Assembly (NCBI RefSeq): GCF_000427865.1
Contig: NZ_ATYV01000009.1
Coordinates: 62,001-126,000, forward strand
Reading direction: 5' to 3'
Length of the DNA stretch: 64,000 nt
Source: Corynebacterium sputi DSM 45148
GTDB lineage: Bacteria > Actinomycetota > Actinomycetes > Mycobacteriales > Mycobacteriaceae
Positions 43,976 to 53,877 of this stretch are shown piece by piece. The translations under genes and the position numbers were made by a program. The notes beneath the pieces are model-generated. The model worked only from the letters and a program-made list of their open reading frames with translations. It ran no database searches and was not told the origin of the DNA. How positions within the stretch are numbered: the first letter of the stretch is position 1; each line of letters opens with the position of its first letter.

Positions 43976-45310
43976 ATGCGAATGACCGTTATCGGCACCG
44001 GTTACCTCGGTGCGACCCACGCTGTGTGCATGGCGGAACTCGGACACGAGGTCCTTGGAGTCGACGTTGATCCGGAGAAGATCCGGAAATTGTCTGACGG
44101 AGAGGTCCCGTTCTACGAGCCAGAACTACCGGAACTTCTCCGCAAGCATCTAGACACCGGGCGATTGCGGTTCACCACTGACTATGCCGAAGCGGCGGAG
44201 TTTGCCGAGGTGCATTTCGTGGGCGTCGGAACGCCTCAGGTGCGCGGCTCCCACGCCGCAGACGTCAGTTACGTCGACGCGGTAATCGATGACCTGGTGC
44301 CGAAGCTGCGCGGTTCGCACGTCGTGATCGGCAAATCCACCGTTCCGGTTGGTACCGCTGAGCGTCTGCAGACCCGAGCCGACGCGCTCGTGTCAGCCGA
44401 TACCGATGTTGAGGTTGCCTGGAACCCGGAGTTCCTCCGCGAAGGCCGAGCCGTTGATGACACGCTGCGGCCAGACCGCATGGTGCTGGGAGTCTCCTCC
44501 GAGCGCGTTGCCGCTGGAAACTCCCGTGCCGAAGACGCCACCCGCGAATGTTTTGCCGCGATCCTGGAAGCAGACGTTCCACTGCTGGTCACTGACCTAC
44601 CGACCGCAGAGCTGGTGAAGACCTCCGCCAACGCGTTCCTTGCGACCAAGATCAGTTTCATCAACGCCGTCGCCGAGGTGTGTGAGCGCTCTGGCGCGGA
44701 CGTCACCGTGCTTGCCGACGCCATCGGCATGGATCCCCGCATCGGCCGCCAGTTCCTCAACGCCGGACTGGGCTTCGGCGGAGGTTGCCTGCCTAAGGAC
44801 ATTCGGGCGTTTATGGCTCGAGCCGGCGAACTCGGTGCTGACCGCGCGATGATGTTCCTCCGCGAGGTCGACTCCATCAACATGCGCCGTCGCGAAAAGT
44901 TGGTTGACCTGGTGCGAACGAACCTTGGCGGGGAAGTGCTGGGCCGCCGAGTCGCGGTGCTGGGAGCGGCGTTCAAGCCCAAGTCTGATGACGTGCGTGA
45001 TTCGCCGGCGCTCTCCGTGGCCGGTTCGCTCGCTCTGGCTGGTGCCAGCGTCACTATCTATGACCCGCAGGCAATGGACAACGCTCGGCGCATGTTCCCG
45101 ACCCTCGATTACCGTGCCTCCGCCCGGGACGCCCTCGACGGCGCTGAACTGACCGTCGTCGCTACCGAATGGCAGGAATTCCGCGATCTGGACCCGGCTG
45201 TTGCCGGCGAACTGGTCGCTCAGAAGCTGCTTATCGACGGCCGCAATTGCCTCCCTGTCGATGCTTGGACCGAGGCCGGCTGGCGAGTGGTCGGGCTCGG
45301 CCGCGGCTGA
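43976..45310 (+). CDS. ugd: UDP-glucose 6-dehydrogenase
   Basis: This protein of about 444 residues oxidises UDP-glucose to UDP-glucuronate with two NAD. The NAD loop is TVIGTGYLGATHAVCMAELGHEV, the substrate segment is AELVKTSANAFLATKISFINAVAEVCE, and the catalytic Cys is in LGFGGGCLPKD. The C domain begins near KFKPKSDDVRDSP-like residues (AAFKPKSDDVRDSPAL). I chose ATG 43976 because the NAD strand starts there and TAACAA lies seven bases before it; the frame is open from 43907. Confidence 0.92.
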   Translation: MRMTVIGTGYLGATHAVCMAELGHEVLGVDVDPEKIRKLSDGEVPFYEPELPELLRKHLDTGRLRFTTDYAEAAEFAEVHFVGVGTPQVRGSHAADVSYVDAVIDDLVPKLRGSHVVIGKSTVPVGTAERLQTRADALVSADTDVEVAWNPEFLREGRAVDDTLRPDRMVLGVSSERVAAGNSRAEDATRECFAAILEADVPLLVTDLPTAELVKTSANAFLATKISFINAVAEVCERSGADVTVLADAIGMDPRIGRQFLNAGLGFGGGCLPKDIRAFMARAGELGADRAMMFLREVDSINMRRREKLVDLVRTNLGGEVLGRRVAVLGAAFKPKSDDVRDSPALSVAGSLALAGASVTIYDPQAMDNARRMFPTLDYRASARDALDGAELTVVATEWQEFRDLDPAVAGELVAQKLLIDGRNCLPVDAWTEAGWRVVGLGRG

Positions 45311-45359
45311 TGGGGCGCAAACGTCGCCTGCGACCGCGCATCTGATTACGCTGCACTAC

Positions 45360-45890
45360 ATGTACGGACCCATTCCCGAGGACATTGAGCAGATCCTCGA
45401 CCGGATCCGTGATGGCGAGCTTGCCGACGACCTGGAGTCCGACACCCTCGACTTCAAGGAGGATCCCGTCGTCCTTGCGCAGGAACTGCGCGAATCGCTC
45501 GGCTACAACAACGGAAACCCAGCCTCGAAGCTTCACGAGCTGCTTGTCGACGCCTCCCTCTGTTTCGCCAACTCCACATCCGGCGAATCCCTCGTTGTCT
45601 TGGGTGTGGCAGACAAGATCGGGGGACCGGCGGCGTTCACTGGAACGACAGCGGTGGTGGCAAACGTCGAAAACGTCATCTTTGACCACACCGATCCTGG
45701 CCTCCGCGTCGAGGCGACCGCGTGTGATTATCACGGCACCCGTCTGCTGCTGATTAAGGTCCCCGAGAGCCACACGGTCCACACCAACACGGACGGCCAC
45801 GCCAGTCACCGCGTCGGGTCGGCCTGTCTGCAGCTGAGCCCGGTGGAGGTAGCCGCGCTGAGAACCTTCCGCTCAAAGCACACCAGGTAG
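45360..45890 (+). CDS. Stand-alone AlbA_2 (Schlafen-type) domain protein
   Basis: This protein of 176 residues matches the AlbA_2 domain: ESDTLDFKEDP at the start, then LVDASLCFANSTSGESLVVLGVADK, and LLLIKVPES near the end. AlbA_2 is a nucleic-acid-binding domain shared with Schlafen proteins and many regulators, where it is usually followed by ATPase and winged-helix parts; those are absent here. TACGCT ends seven bases before the ATG, and no ribosome site is seen. An unusual array of AGTTTC hexamers begins 30 bases after the stop. Role unknown. Confidence 0.72.
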   Translation: MYGPIPEDIEQILDRIRDGELADDLESDTLDFKEDPVVLAQELRESLGYNNGNPASKLHELLVDASLCFANSTSGESLVVLGVADKIGGPAAFTGTTAVVANVENVIFDHTDPGLRVEATACDYHGTRLLLIKVPESHTVHTNTDGHASHRVGSACLQLSPVEVAALRTFRSKHTR

Positions 45891-45918
45891 GCGCGAAGCC
45901 GACGCAACATCGGTTTTC

Positions 45919-45950
45919 CAGAAACTCAAGAAACTCCAGGAAACTTCCAG
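45919..45950. repeat. Hexamer array, left part: three GAAACT
   Basis: GAAACT begins at 45921, 45930 and 45940, 9-10 bases apart. The segment is an inverted, imperfect copy of the right part at 46025-46057. Confidence 0.75.
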
Positions 45951-46024
45951 AGGCATTCGCTGCAGCCATCTGACCAGTGAAAACGTCGGGATTCGGGCGC
46001 GATCGGATTATTTTTCTTCAGTTC

Positions 46025-46076
46025 AGAGTTTCCGAGAGTTTCTTGAAGTTTCTGAAGAAACTACCCAGAAACTTTT
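46025..46076. repeat. Hexamer array, right part: three AGTTTC then two GAAACT
   Basis: AGTTTC begins at 46027, 46037 and 46047, then the inverse GAAACT at 46057 and 46068. The spacing is 10-11 bases, close to one helical turn. The copies at 46037/46068 and 46047/46057 form nested inverted pairs around TGAA. Confidence 0.8.
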
Positions 46077-46140
46077 CTCAGGTTGGGCAGGACGTGAACG
46101 TATCGAGGAAGCAGTAATTGGTGAACCCTCACTAGGATTG

Positions 46141-46250
46141 CTAGATCTCGGCCTCAGAGAATAGATCGAGAGCACCTGATTGCCCTCGATGTTCTCGATG
46201 GACAGTTCCACGAAGGAGCGGTCGTCGGCGACCGGTGGCATGTGGATGGT
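46141..46250 (-). pseudogene. Possible 3' gene remnant
   Basis: On the minus strand the codons from about 46241 read MPPVADDRSFVELSIENIEG and look like real protein. After a one-base shift they continue as DLFSEAEI and stop at 46141. No start or upstream part is present before the multidrug-export-like gene at 46251. I cannot name the parent gene. Confidence 0.25.
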
Positions 46251-46748
46251 TTAGCCGAGCAGCGTCAGCAGGCCTTCGCCCAGCAGCCCGGTGGCAATAG
46301 CCCACAACACCACTCCAACCGTCATCCAGATCATCACGGTCACCTTGCGGGCGCCTAGGCCTACGAAGAGGGGGCCAGCCAGCATGCTCGGGACTGCCAG
46401 TGTCGAGACCAGGCATGCCCCAGGAACGCCGAGTCGGTCAGTCCATTTGGCGAGTTTCTGCTGCTTCTCGGTCCGCTTGACCGGCTCTTTCCCCTTCATT
46501 ACGGCGCTTCGGGTCGATCCGGCGAGCATCGTCAGTGCGTAGACAATCGCGAGGTTTCCGATGATCGCCACAGGAACGACGACAAACGGGTGCAGGCCCA
46601 CGATGATGCCAATGAATGATGCGCCGTACCCCTCAATAAACGGGATCATCCCGGCGATGAGGAGGCCCAGAATCTGAAGAACGGGATTAAGCCCGTCGAT
46701 GAAGTCGCTAGCGCGGATAAAGAAGTCGGAGATGGCGTTGCCTTCCAT
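46251..46748 (-). CDS. Small multidrug export-like membrane protein (COG2426)
   Basis: This 165-residue protein has four or five helices and the family pattern GLLIAGMIPFIEGYGASFIGIIVGLHPFV. The name comes from weak evidence in homologues; the transported compound is unknown. GGAG lies eight bases before the ATG. It is separated from the AlkD-like gene by 124 bases and may be expressed alone. Confidence 0.78.
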   Translation of the reverse strand: MEGNAISDFFIRASDFIDGLNPVLQILGLLIAGMIPFIEGYGASFIGIIVGLHPFVVVPVAIIGNLAIVYALTMLAGSTRSAVMKGKEPVKRTEKQQKLAKWTDRLGVPGACLVSTLAVPSMLAGPLFVGLGARKVTVMIWMTVGVVLWAIATGLLGEGLLTLLG

Positions 46749-46872
46749 GAGTTTGCTCCTACGTGGTGGTGAAATCTGTCATTTGTGACCATTCCTTCTC
46801 ACGTAGGCCGTGCGTCAGTGGCTCTGCTGACAGTTGTCATCTGATGCGTGTGCGCGCAGTCAGATGCACTGC

Positions 46873-47658
46873 TCAGTGCCGCCGGTCGATGCGGCGGAGC
46901 GCCTCTCGCCGCGAGAGCGCAGACAAACCCCCGTGCTTCCCGACGTATTCCTCCACCCACCCAGCATCCACCACCGAATAATCCCTCAGCGCCCATCCGA
47001 TGGCTTTGCGAATGAAAAACTCACCGGCCATCGATGGCGGATCAGTGGGCTGGATATTCGCAGATAGGACATCCGACAGCAGCTTGGTATCAGTGCGCTT
47101 CTTCAGTCCTAACTGGCTGAGGATTGCGTAGCGGCGAGTCCACATATCGGGGTCGATTGCCCACTCACGCATGCGGGATCCTTCTCCAGCAGGATCGACG
47201 GCGGCGATGATCGGCTGGACTTTCACTAGGTCGTCGACAAGGTCCCACCAGGCGCCGGTGATGCACATGTGCTTGATCAGCCCCATCAATTCAGGCGTGA
47301 TCCACCCTCTGACTGCCGGTGCGGTGAGAAGAGCAATCGCCGCCCGACGGTCCTCTCGGGCACTGGAGTTGTCCCATAATTCTCGGACCGTCGCTGCCAC
47401 AACGGCGGTGCCTCCGCCTGAGCCAGCTGAGCTGCCTGCGTCATCAGGGGAGAACAGATCGAGGAATTCTTTCGCGGCCATATGCACGATGCGACGGACC
47501 TCAGGGACCCGAACGCCGAGCATGGGCTCATCAGTCTTGAGGTATTTCGCCTGGCCAGCAGCGCGCTCGGGATCGGCCTGAAGCGCAAGACGCCCCCGCA
47601 CCACCTCGACGAATTGGTCGATTGTGGGGTGCGGGGGTGTGGATGGGGACGTCGTCAA
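46873..47658 (-). CDS. DNA alkylation repair protein, AlkD-like HEAT-repeat family
   Basis: This protein of about 261 residues belongs to the AlkD/AlkC-type HEAT-repeat DNA glycosylases, which remove bulky or cationic alkylated bases. Features are LKTDEPMLGVRVPEVRRIV, a helical repeat, WWDLVDDLVKV with paired Trp and Asp, and WTRRYAILSQLGL and FFIRKAIGWALRDYS near the end. The start is uncertain. TTG 47658 lies eight bases after the alaT stop and fits the family length; the open frame reaches into alaT. An exact 11-mer lies near its 3' end and a two-mismatch copy at its start. Confidence 0.75.
   Translation of the reverse strand: MTTSPSTPPHPTIDQFVEVVRGRLALQADPERAAGQAKYLKTDEPMLGVRVPEVRRIVHMAAKEFLDLFSPDDAGSSAGSGGGTAVVAATVRELWDNSSAREDRRAAIALLTAPAVRGWITPELMGLIKHMCITGAWWDLVDDLVKVQPIIAAVDPAGEGSRMREWAIDPDMWTRRYAILSQLGLKKRTDTKLLSDVLSANIQPTDPPSMAGEFFIRKAIGWALRDYSVVDAGWVEEYVGKHGGLSALSRREALRRIDRRH
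46935..46945 (-). repeat. Dispersed 11-mer CGTCGGGAAGC, copy 9
   Basis: Exact copy inside the AlkD-like gene, same strand as the gene, read as YVGKH, with a G-rich leader. Confidence 0.8.
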
Positions 47659-47665
47659 GCGAGTG

Positions 47666-49126
47666 TCACTGCTTGTAGGACGCGAGGAAGTTGCCGAGGC
47701 GTTCAATCGCTTCGGAGAGCTCGCTTGCCCACGGGAGCGTGACGATGCGGAAGTGATCCTGCGTGGGGAAGTTAAAGCCACTGCCGCCGACCATCAAGAT
47801 CTTCTCATCACGGAGAATGTCGAGCATGAGCTTCTCGTCAGAGTGGATCTCATGGACCTCCGGGTCCAGCCGCGGGAATGCGTACAGCGCGCCCATCGGC
47901 TTAACGCAAGAGACACCGGGGATCTCGTTGAGCTTCGTCCACGCCACGTCACGCTGCTCCAGCAGGCGGCCCGGCGGGAGAATCAAGTCATTGATCGACT
48001 GGTAACCGCCCAGCGCCACCTGGATGCCGTGCTGCGCCGGCACGTTCGGGCACAGGCGGGTCGATGCCAGCAGGTTGATGCCTTCGATGAAACCCTCGGC
48101 ATGACGCTTCGGGCCCGTGGCGACCATCCAGCCTGCGCGGTAACCGGCGACGCGGTACGTCTTCGACAGGCCGTTGAAGGTCAGACAGAGCAGATCCGGA
48201 GCGAGGGAAGCCAGCGGGATGTGCTGCGCATCGTCGTAGAGAATGCGGTCGTAGATCTCGTCCGCCAGCAGCAGCAGTGAGTGCTCGCGGGCAATCTCGA
48301 CGATGCCCTCCAGCAGCTGCCGGGAGTAGACCGCGCCGGTGGGGTTGTTCGGGTTGATGACAACGATGGCCTTGGTGCGGTCAGTGACCTTCGAGCGGAT
48401 GTCCTCCAGGTCCGGCTCCCAGTCGTTCTCTTCGGAACAGACATAGTGCACCGGGTTTCCGCCAGCCAGGGTTGTGGCAGCGGTCCACAGCGGGTAGTCC
48501 GGAGCAGGGATCAGGACCTCGTCGCCTTCGTTGAGCAGGGACTGAGTGGTCATCGAGATCAGCTCAGAGACACCGTTGCCCAGCCATACGTCATCGACGT
48601 CAAAGCGAGGGAAGTTGTCTTCCATCTCGTACCGTGTCACCACGGCACGGCGGGCCGAAAGGATTCCGCGGGACTCGGAGTAGCCCTGGGCATGCGGGAG
48701 CGCACGGACCATGTCCTGGACGATCGTGTCCGGGGCATCGAAGCCGAACTTCGCCGGGTTGCCCGTGTTGAGCATGAGGATGCGGTGTCCGTCCGCTTCC
48801 ATCTTCTCGGCGAGTTTCGCCACGGGTCCTCGGATGTCATAGAGGACATTGCGCATCTTGTCCGACTGGTCCAGCGGGCGTAGCGGCTGGCGGCGCGGGC
48901 TGCGAGCCCCCGCCTTGGCTGCACCGGCGGCGGCCCGGGCCTGCTCCGCACGTGCGGAACGCATCAGCTCAGCGCTGGCCTGCAGGGCACGCGCCTTCAC
49001 CTCCTGAGGATCGGCGGAGCCGGCGGCCGTGGTCGCGTCGGCTGCTGCGGCATCTGCCTGGATGGAAGTCTCGCTGATGGTGTCCGGATTCTCCGGCTGG
49101 CTCGGGGTAGGGGTGTCGGTACTCAC
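47666..49126 (-). CDS. alaT: Alanine aminotransferase AlaT
   Basis: This PLP-dependent class I enzyme of about 486 residues makes L-alanine from pyruvate using glutamate. The core matches C. glutamicum AlaT closely from FDQSEKM-like residues (LDQSDKMRNVLYDIRGPVAKLAEKM) onward. The PLP Lys is in NGLSKTYRVAGYRAGW, and VVINPNNPTGAVYS and EIYDRILYDD are present. The N-terminal 90 residues are a low-complexity Ala/Thr-rich extension. I chose GTG 49126, as an upstream start at 49228 would reach into the dnaK leader. Confidence 0.92.
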   Translation of the reverse strand: MSTDTPTPSQPENPDTISETSIQADAAAADATTAAGSADPQEVKARALQASAELMRSARAEQARAAAGAAKAGARSPRRQPLRPLDQSDKMRNVLYDIRGPVAKLAEKMEADGHRILMLNTGNPAKFGFDAPDTIVQDMVRALPHAQGYSESRGILSARRAVVTRYEMEDNFPRFDVDDVWLGNGVSELISMTTQSLLNEGDEVLIPAPDYPLWTAATTLAGGNPVHYVCSEENDWEPDLEDIRSKVTDRTKAIVVINPNNPTGAVYSRQLLEGIVEIAREHSLLLLADEIYDRILYDDAQHIPLASLAPDLLCLTFNGLSKTYRVAGYRAGWMVATGPKRHAEGFIEGINLLASTRLCPNVPAQHGIQVALGGYQSINDLILPPGRLLEQRDVAWTKLNEIPGVSCVKPMGALYAFPRLDPEVHEIHSDEKLMLDILRDEKILMVGGSGFNFPTQDHFRIVTLPWASELSEAIERLGNFLASYKQ

Positions 49127-49276
49127 GTCGTACAGTCTGCCAGTTGCGGGGTTTGTTTGGGAGTTCCTTCCCCGAACCGGTGGTGGCGGGGACGTGGTGA
49201 AAAATTCTCCAGGAATTCGGGAGTGCATTTACACAGTTCAGGGCAGTTTTGACCGCGATTCGGGGTGGGGCTGAAA

Positions 49277-49294
49277 AACTTTTCCGGAAAAGTT
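49277..49294. promoter_or_regulatory. Perfect 18-bp palindrome upstream of dnaK
   Basis: AACTTTTCCGGAAAAGTT is identical to its own reverse complement. It lies ten bases upstream of the presumed SigH -35 box of dnaK, a place suited to a regulator. Confidence 0.55.
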
Positions 49295-49304
49295 GAGTCG
49301 ACCG

Positions 49305-49330
49305 GGAACAATCTTGGACTCGGGGTAGTT
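49305..49330 (+). promoter_or_regulatory. dnaK: SigH-type promoter of the dnaK operon
   Basis: GGAAC (49305-49309) and AGTT (49327-49330) are 17 bases apart, matching the corynebacterial SigH pattern GGAA(T)-N16-20-GTT. The dnaK ATG is about 150 bases downstream, with the HspR operators in between. Confidence 0.6.
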
Positions 49331-49345
49331 ATAGAGCATGTAAAG

Positions 49346-49366
49346 GTTGAGCAAGATGCACTCAAG
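49346..49366. promoter_or_regulatory. HAIR operator for HspR upstream of dnaK
   Basis: GTTGAGC-N7-ACTCAAG fits the HAIR consensus CTTGAGT-N7-ACTCAAG at 12 of 14 defined bases. hspR is the last gene of the same operon, so this is autoregulation. Confidence 0.85.
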
Positions 49367-49398
49367 TAAACTTGACGAAGTGAAAGTCTCGATGCAGG

Positions 49399-49419
49399 CT
49401 TGAGTGCTAGAGGCTCAGC
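49399..49419. promoter_or_regulatory. Second, weaker HAIR-like site upstream of dnaK
   Basis: CTTGAGT is followed after seven bases by GCTCAGC, a half-site with four of seven consensus bases. Confidence 0.45.
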
Positions 49420-49483
49420 CCGAAAATGAAAAACTTTTTCGGCCACCGTGGAAGTGGTGGCCCTACCGTAGGAGGTACACATA

Positions 49484-51330
<1,847 letters not shown>

Positions 51331-51331
<1 letters not shown>

Positions 51332-51951
51332 TGCCGGATCGCAACACCAACGGATACGACGACGGAACCACCGAGCAGGATCTCGAGATGGACGTAGTTG
51401 ACGCTGTCGGTGATGCCTCCGATGAGCCCGCTGAGCCGCTCGTTGACGCTGAGTTCGTCGACGACGCGGATGCGGACATCATCGAGGGTGGATTCGACGA
51501 GATTGTCGACGAAGAGCCCCTCGATCCGACCGCTACTCTCCAGATCGAGCTCGATGAGCGCACCGCTGATCTGCAGCGCGTGACCGCTGAGTTCGCGAAC
51601 TACCGCCGTCGTGCGGACCGCGACAAGACCGCAGCACGGGAGTCCGCTAAGGCCTCCTTCGCCACGGATCTGCTCGCAATCGCAGACGATCTGGATCGTG
51701 CGGAACAGCATGGTGACCTGATTGATGGACCGTTCAAGGCAATCGCGGACAAGTTCCGCGCCACCTTGGTCTCGCAGAAGGTCGTGGAGTTCGGTGCTGA
51801 AGGCGATCCCTTCAACCCGGAACTGCACGAGGCTGTACAGGACACCTCTACCGGCTCTGAGCAGGTCGTCGGTGCGGTTCTCCGCAAGGGTTACCGCGTC
51901 GGTGACAAGGTCATCCGCTCGGCGATGGTCGCCATCGCCGACCCCGCGTGA
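51331..51951 (+). CDS. grpE: Nucleotide exchange factor GrpE
   Basis: This 206-residue protein releases ADP from DnaK. An acidic N-terminal part of about 65 residues leads to a long coiled coil (LQIELDERTADLQRVTAEFANYRRRADRDK), then the compact C domain (GVEFGAEGDPFNPELHEAVQ-like residues and VGAVLRKGYRVGDKVIRSAMVAI). The start overlaps the dnaK stop as TAATG. Confidence 0.96.
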
Positions 51952-52105
51952 GGGCTAAGCCGCTCCGCGTTTCGCGCTTAGCGCACACAACGGCCCCCAC
52001 CACCTGCGGCCCTCGCGGTCGTAGGTGGAGTCCGGCCGATAGACAACACATCACAAACACAGCGCACCTCCTGGTGCGCGGACGATTGGAAGGAGGAGAT
52101 GTCCG

Positions 52106-53299
52106 ATGACCCAGCGTGAATGGGCAGACAAGGACTATTACGCGGATCTGGGCGTCTCGTCGTCCGCGACCCAGGATGAAATCAAGAAGGCGTACCGCAA
52201 GCTCGCCCGGGATAATCACCCGGACGCGCATCAGGGAGACACGGCTAAGGAGGACCGCTTCAAGCGTGTCTCTGAGGCGTACTCCGTGATCGGTGAGGCC
52301 GACAAGCGCGCCGAGTACGACGAGCTGCGTGCAGCACTTCGCTCCGGCGGAATGGGCTTCCCCCGCGGTGGTGGAGCCACCGGCCAAGGTGCCGGCGGGT
52401 TCGACTTCAATCTCTCCGACCTGTTCGGTGATGGGGGACAGACCTCCGGCGGCTTCGGCGGAGGTGGCGGTGGCGCCGGTGGATTCGGCGACTTCCTCGG
52501 CGGATTCATGAACCGTGGCGGCGCCTCTGGGGCCTCCAACCGGCCCCGTCGTGGCGCTGACGTGGAAACGGAGATCACCCTCGACTTCCGCGAGGCAGCC
52601 AAGGGCGTCACCATCCCGCTGCAGTTGACCAACCCGTCTCCGTGCACCACGTGTAATGGTTCCGGTGCCCGTTCGGGCGCTCCGGTGACCTGTACGAGGT
52701 GTGTGGGTACCGGTTTCGTCGATGAGCAGCGTGGCGCTTTCGCCATGTCGCGTCCGTGCCCGGACTGCGATGGTCAGGGCACCAGGATCGAGGATCCGTG
52801 CCCGGATTGTGACGGCACTGGTGTCACCACTCGCCGTCGCACCATCACGGTCCGCGTCCCGGCTGGCGTTGTGGATGGTCAGAAGGTTCGCCTGGCAGGT
52901 CAGGGTGAGGCAGGTCTGCGGGGTAAACCCGCAGGTGACCTGTTCGTCACTGTGCATGTCCGGCCCGATGAGATCTTCACCCGCTCCGGCGACAACCTGG
53001 AGGTCACCGTCCCGGTGAGCTTCGGCGAACTGGCGCTCGGTGGCACGCTCACCGTTCCGACCATCGACGGCAAGGTCCGCGTGAAGGTTCCGGCTGGAAC
53101 CTCCGACGGCCGGACCCTGCGGGTCCGTGGCCGCGGTATCCCGAAGCGCTCCGGCACTCCGGGTGATCTGCTGGTCACCGTCGCAGTGAAGGTACCCACC
53201 TCGCTTGACGACGCTGCCGCCTCCGCCTTGCGCACCTACGTCGAGGCAGAGCGCTCCTCGGGTTTCAATCCGAGGGACGGCTGGCCCGGCAATAAATAA
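52106..53299 (+). CDS. dnaJ: Co-chaperone DnaJ (Hsp40)
   Basis: This 397-residue type I J-protein stimulates DnaK ATPase. The J domain ([24 protein letters not shown], with HPD) is followed by a Gly/Phe-rich linker, then four zinc motifs CxxCxGxG ([32 protein letters not shown]) and the substrate domain. GGAAGGAGGA precedes the ATG. It lies 154 bases after grpE; the gap contains GCTAAGC/GCTTAGC (51954-51960 and 51976-51982) and could form a structured leader. Confidence 0.97.
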   Translation: MTQREWADKDYYADLGVSSSATQDEIKKAYRKLARDNHPDAHQGDTAKEDRFKRVSEAYSVIGEADKRAEYDELRAALRSGGMGFPRGGGATGQGAGGFDFNLSDLFGDGGQTSGGFGGGGGGAGGFGDFLGGFMNRGGASGASNRPRRGADVETEITLDFREAAKGVTIPLQLTNPSPCTTCNGSGARSGAPVTCTRCVGTGFVDEQRGAFAMSRPCPDCDGQGTRIEDPCPDCDGTGVTTRRRTITVRVPAGVVDGQKVRLAGQGEAGLRGKPAGDLFVTVHVRPDEIFTRSGDNLEVTVPVSFGELALGGTLTVPTIDGKVRVKVPAGTSDGRTLRVRGRGIPKRSGTPGDLLVTVAVKVPTSLDDAAASALRTYVEAERSSGFNPRDGWPGNK

Positions 53300-53300
53300 C

Positions 53301-53324
53301 CAGGTCAGGCCCAGGCCTGACCTG
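53301..53324 (+). terminator. Hairpin between dnaJ and hspR
   Basis: CAGGTCAGGC pairs with GCCTGACCTG around CCAG, directly after the dnaJ stop. There is no T-run, so it may reduce hspR expression rather than end the transcript. Confidence 0.45.
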
Positions 53325-53375
53325 CCATTCGACTATTGAACCAACCGACTTTCCGACACTGAGGAGGTGAATGTT

Positions 53376-53792
53376 GTGGCAAACGACAACAACGGACAGA
53401 GTTCTTCCAGCGCTGAGACCTATGTGATCTCAGTGGCGGCTGAACTGGCAGGAATGCACGCGCAGACCCTGCGTAACTATGACCGGCTGGGCATCGTCAT
53501 CCCGCAGCGCACCCCCGGTGGCGGACGTCGGTACTCGGCCCGGGATGTGGCGGTGCTCCGAGAGGTGCAGCGACTGTCCCAGGAAGAGGGCGTGAACCTC
53601 GCCGGGATCAAGTCGATCATGGAACTCAACGACCAGGTGGAACGGTTGCGTGGCGAGATCGAGGCTTTGCGCCAGCAGATCCGCCGCACCGAATCCCAGC
53701 AGGGCCGCTCCCGTGGCGAGCTGGTCCATGTGCCCAGGTCAACGGCGGTGGTGATGTGGGAGAACCACAGTCGCCGCAGGCGTTCACAGTAG
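53376..53792 (+). CDS. hspR: Heat-shock repressor HspR (MerR family)
   Basis: This 138-residue MerR-type repressor binds HAIR sites with DnaK as corepressor. The winged helix is YVISVAAELAGMHAQTLRNYDRLGIV..RTPGGGRRYSARDVAVLREVQRL, followed by a coiled coil (LNDQVERLRGEIEALRQQI) and a basic tail. I chose GTG 53376, six bases after GAGGAGGTGA; an in-frame GTG at 53367 overlaps the ribosome site. It is the last gene of the operon. Confidence 0.94.
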   Translation: MANDNNGQSSSSAETYVISVAAELAGMHAQTLRNYDRLGIVIPQRTPGGGRRYSARDVAVLREVQRLSQEEGVNLAGIKSIMELNDQVERLRGEIEALRQQIRRTESQQGRSRGELVHVPRSTAVVMWENHSRRRRSQ

Positions 53793-53828
53793 GCATCGAC
53801 TGCAATCTGGCGACAGCCGGAGCCTGAA

Positions 53829-53877
53829 GCCCTCGAATCCGATCCGTCATTTCCAGACGGCGGATTCGAGGGCTTTC
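53829..53877 (+). terminator. Intrinsic terminator of the dnaK operon
   Basis: GCCCTCGAATCCG (53829-53841) pairs with CGGATTCGAGGGC (53861-53873), with an inner CCGTC/GACGG stem, then TTT. The right arm overlaps the last codons of the converging DUF1023 gene. Confidence 0.65.
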
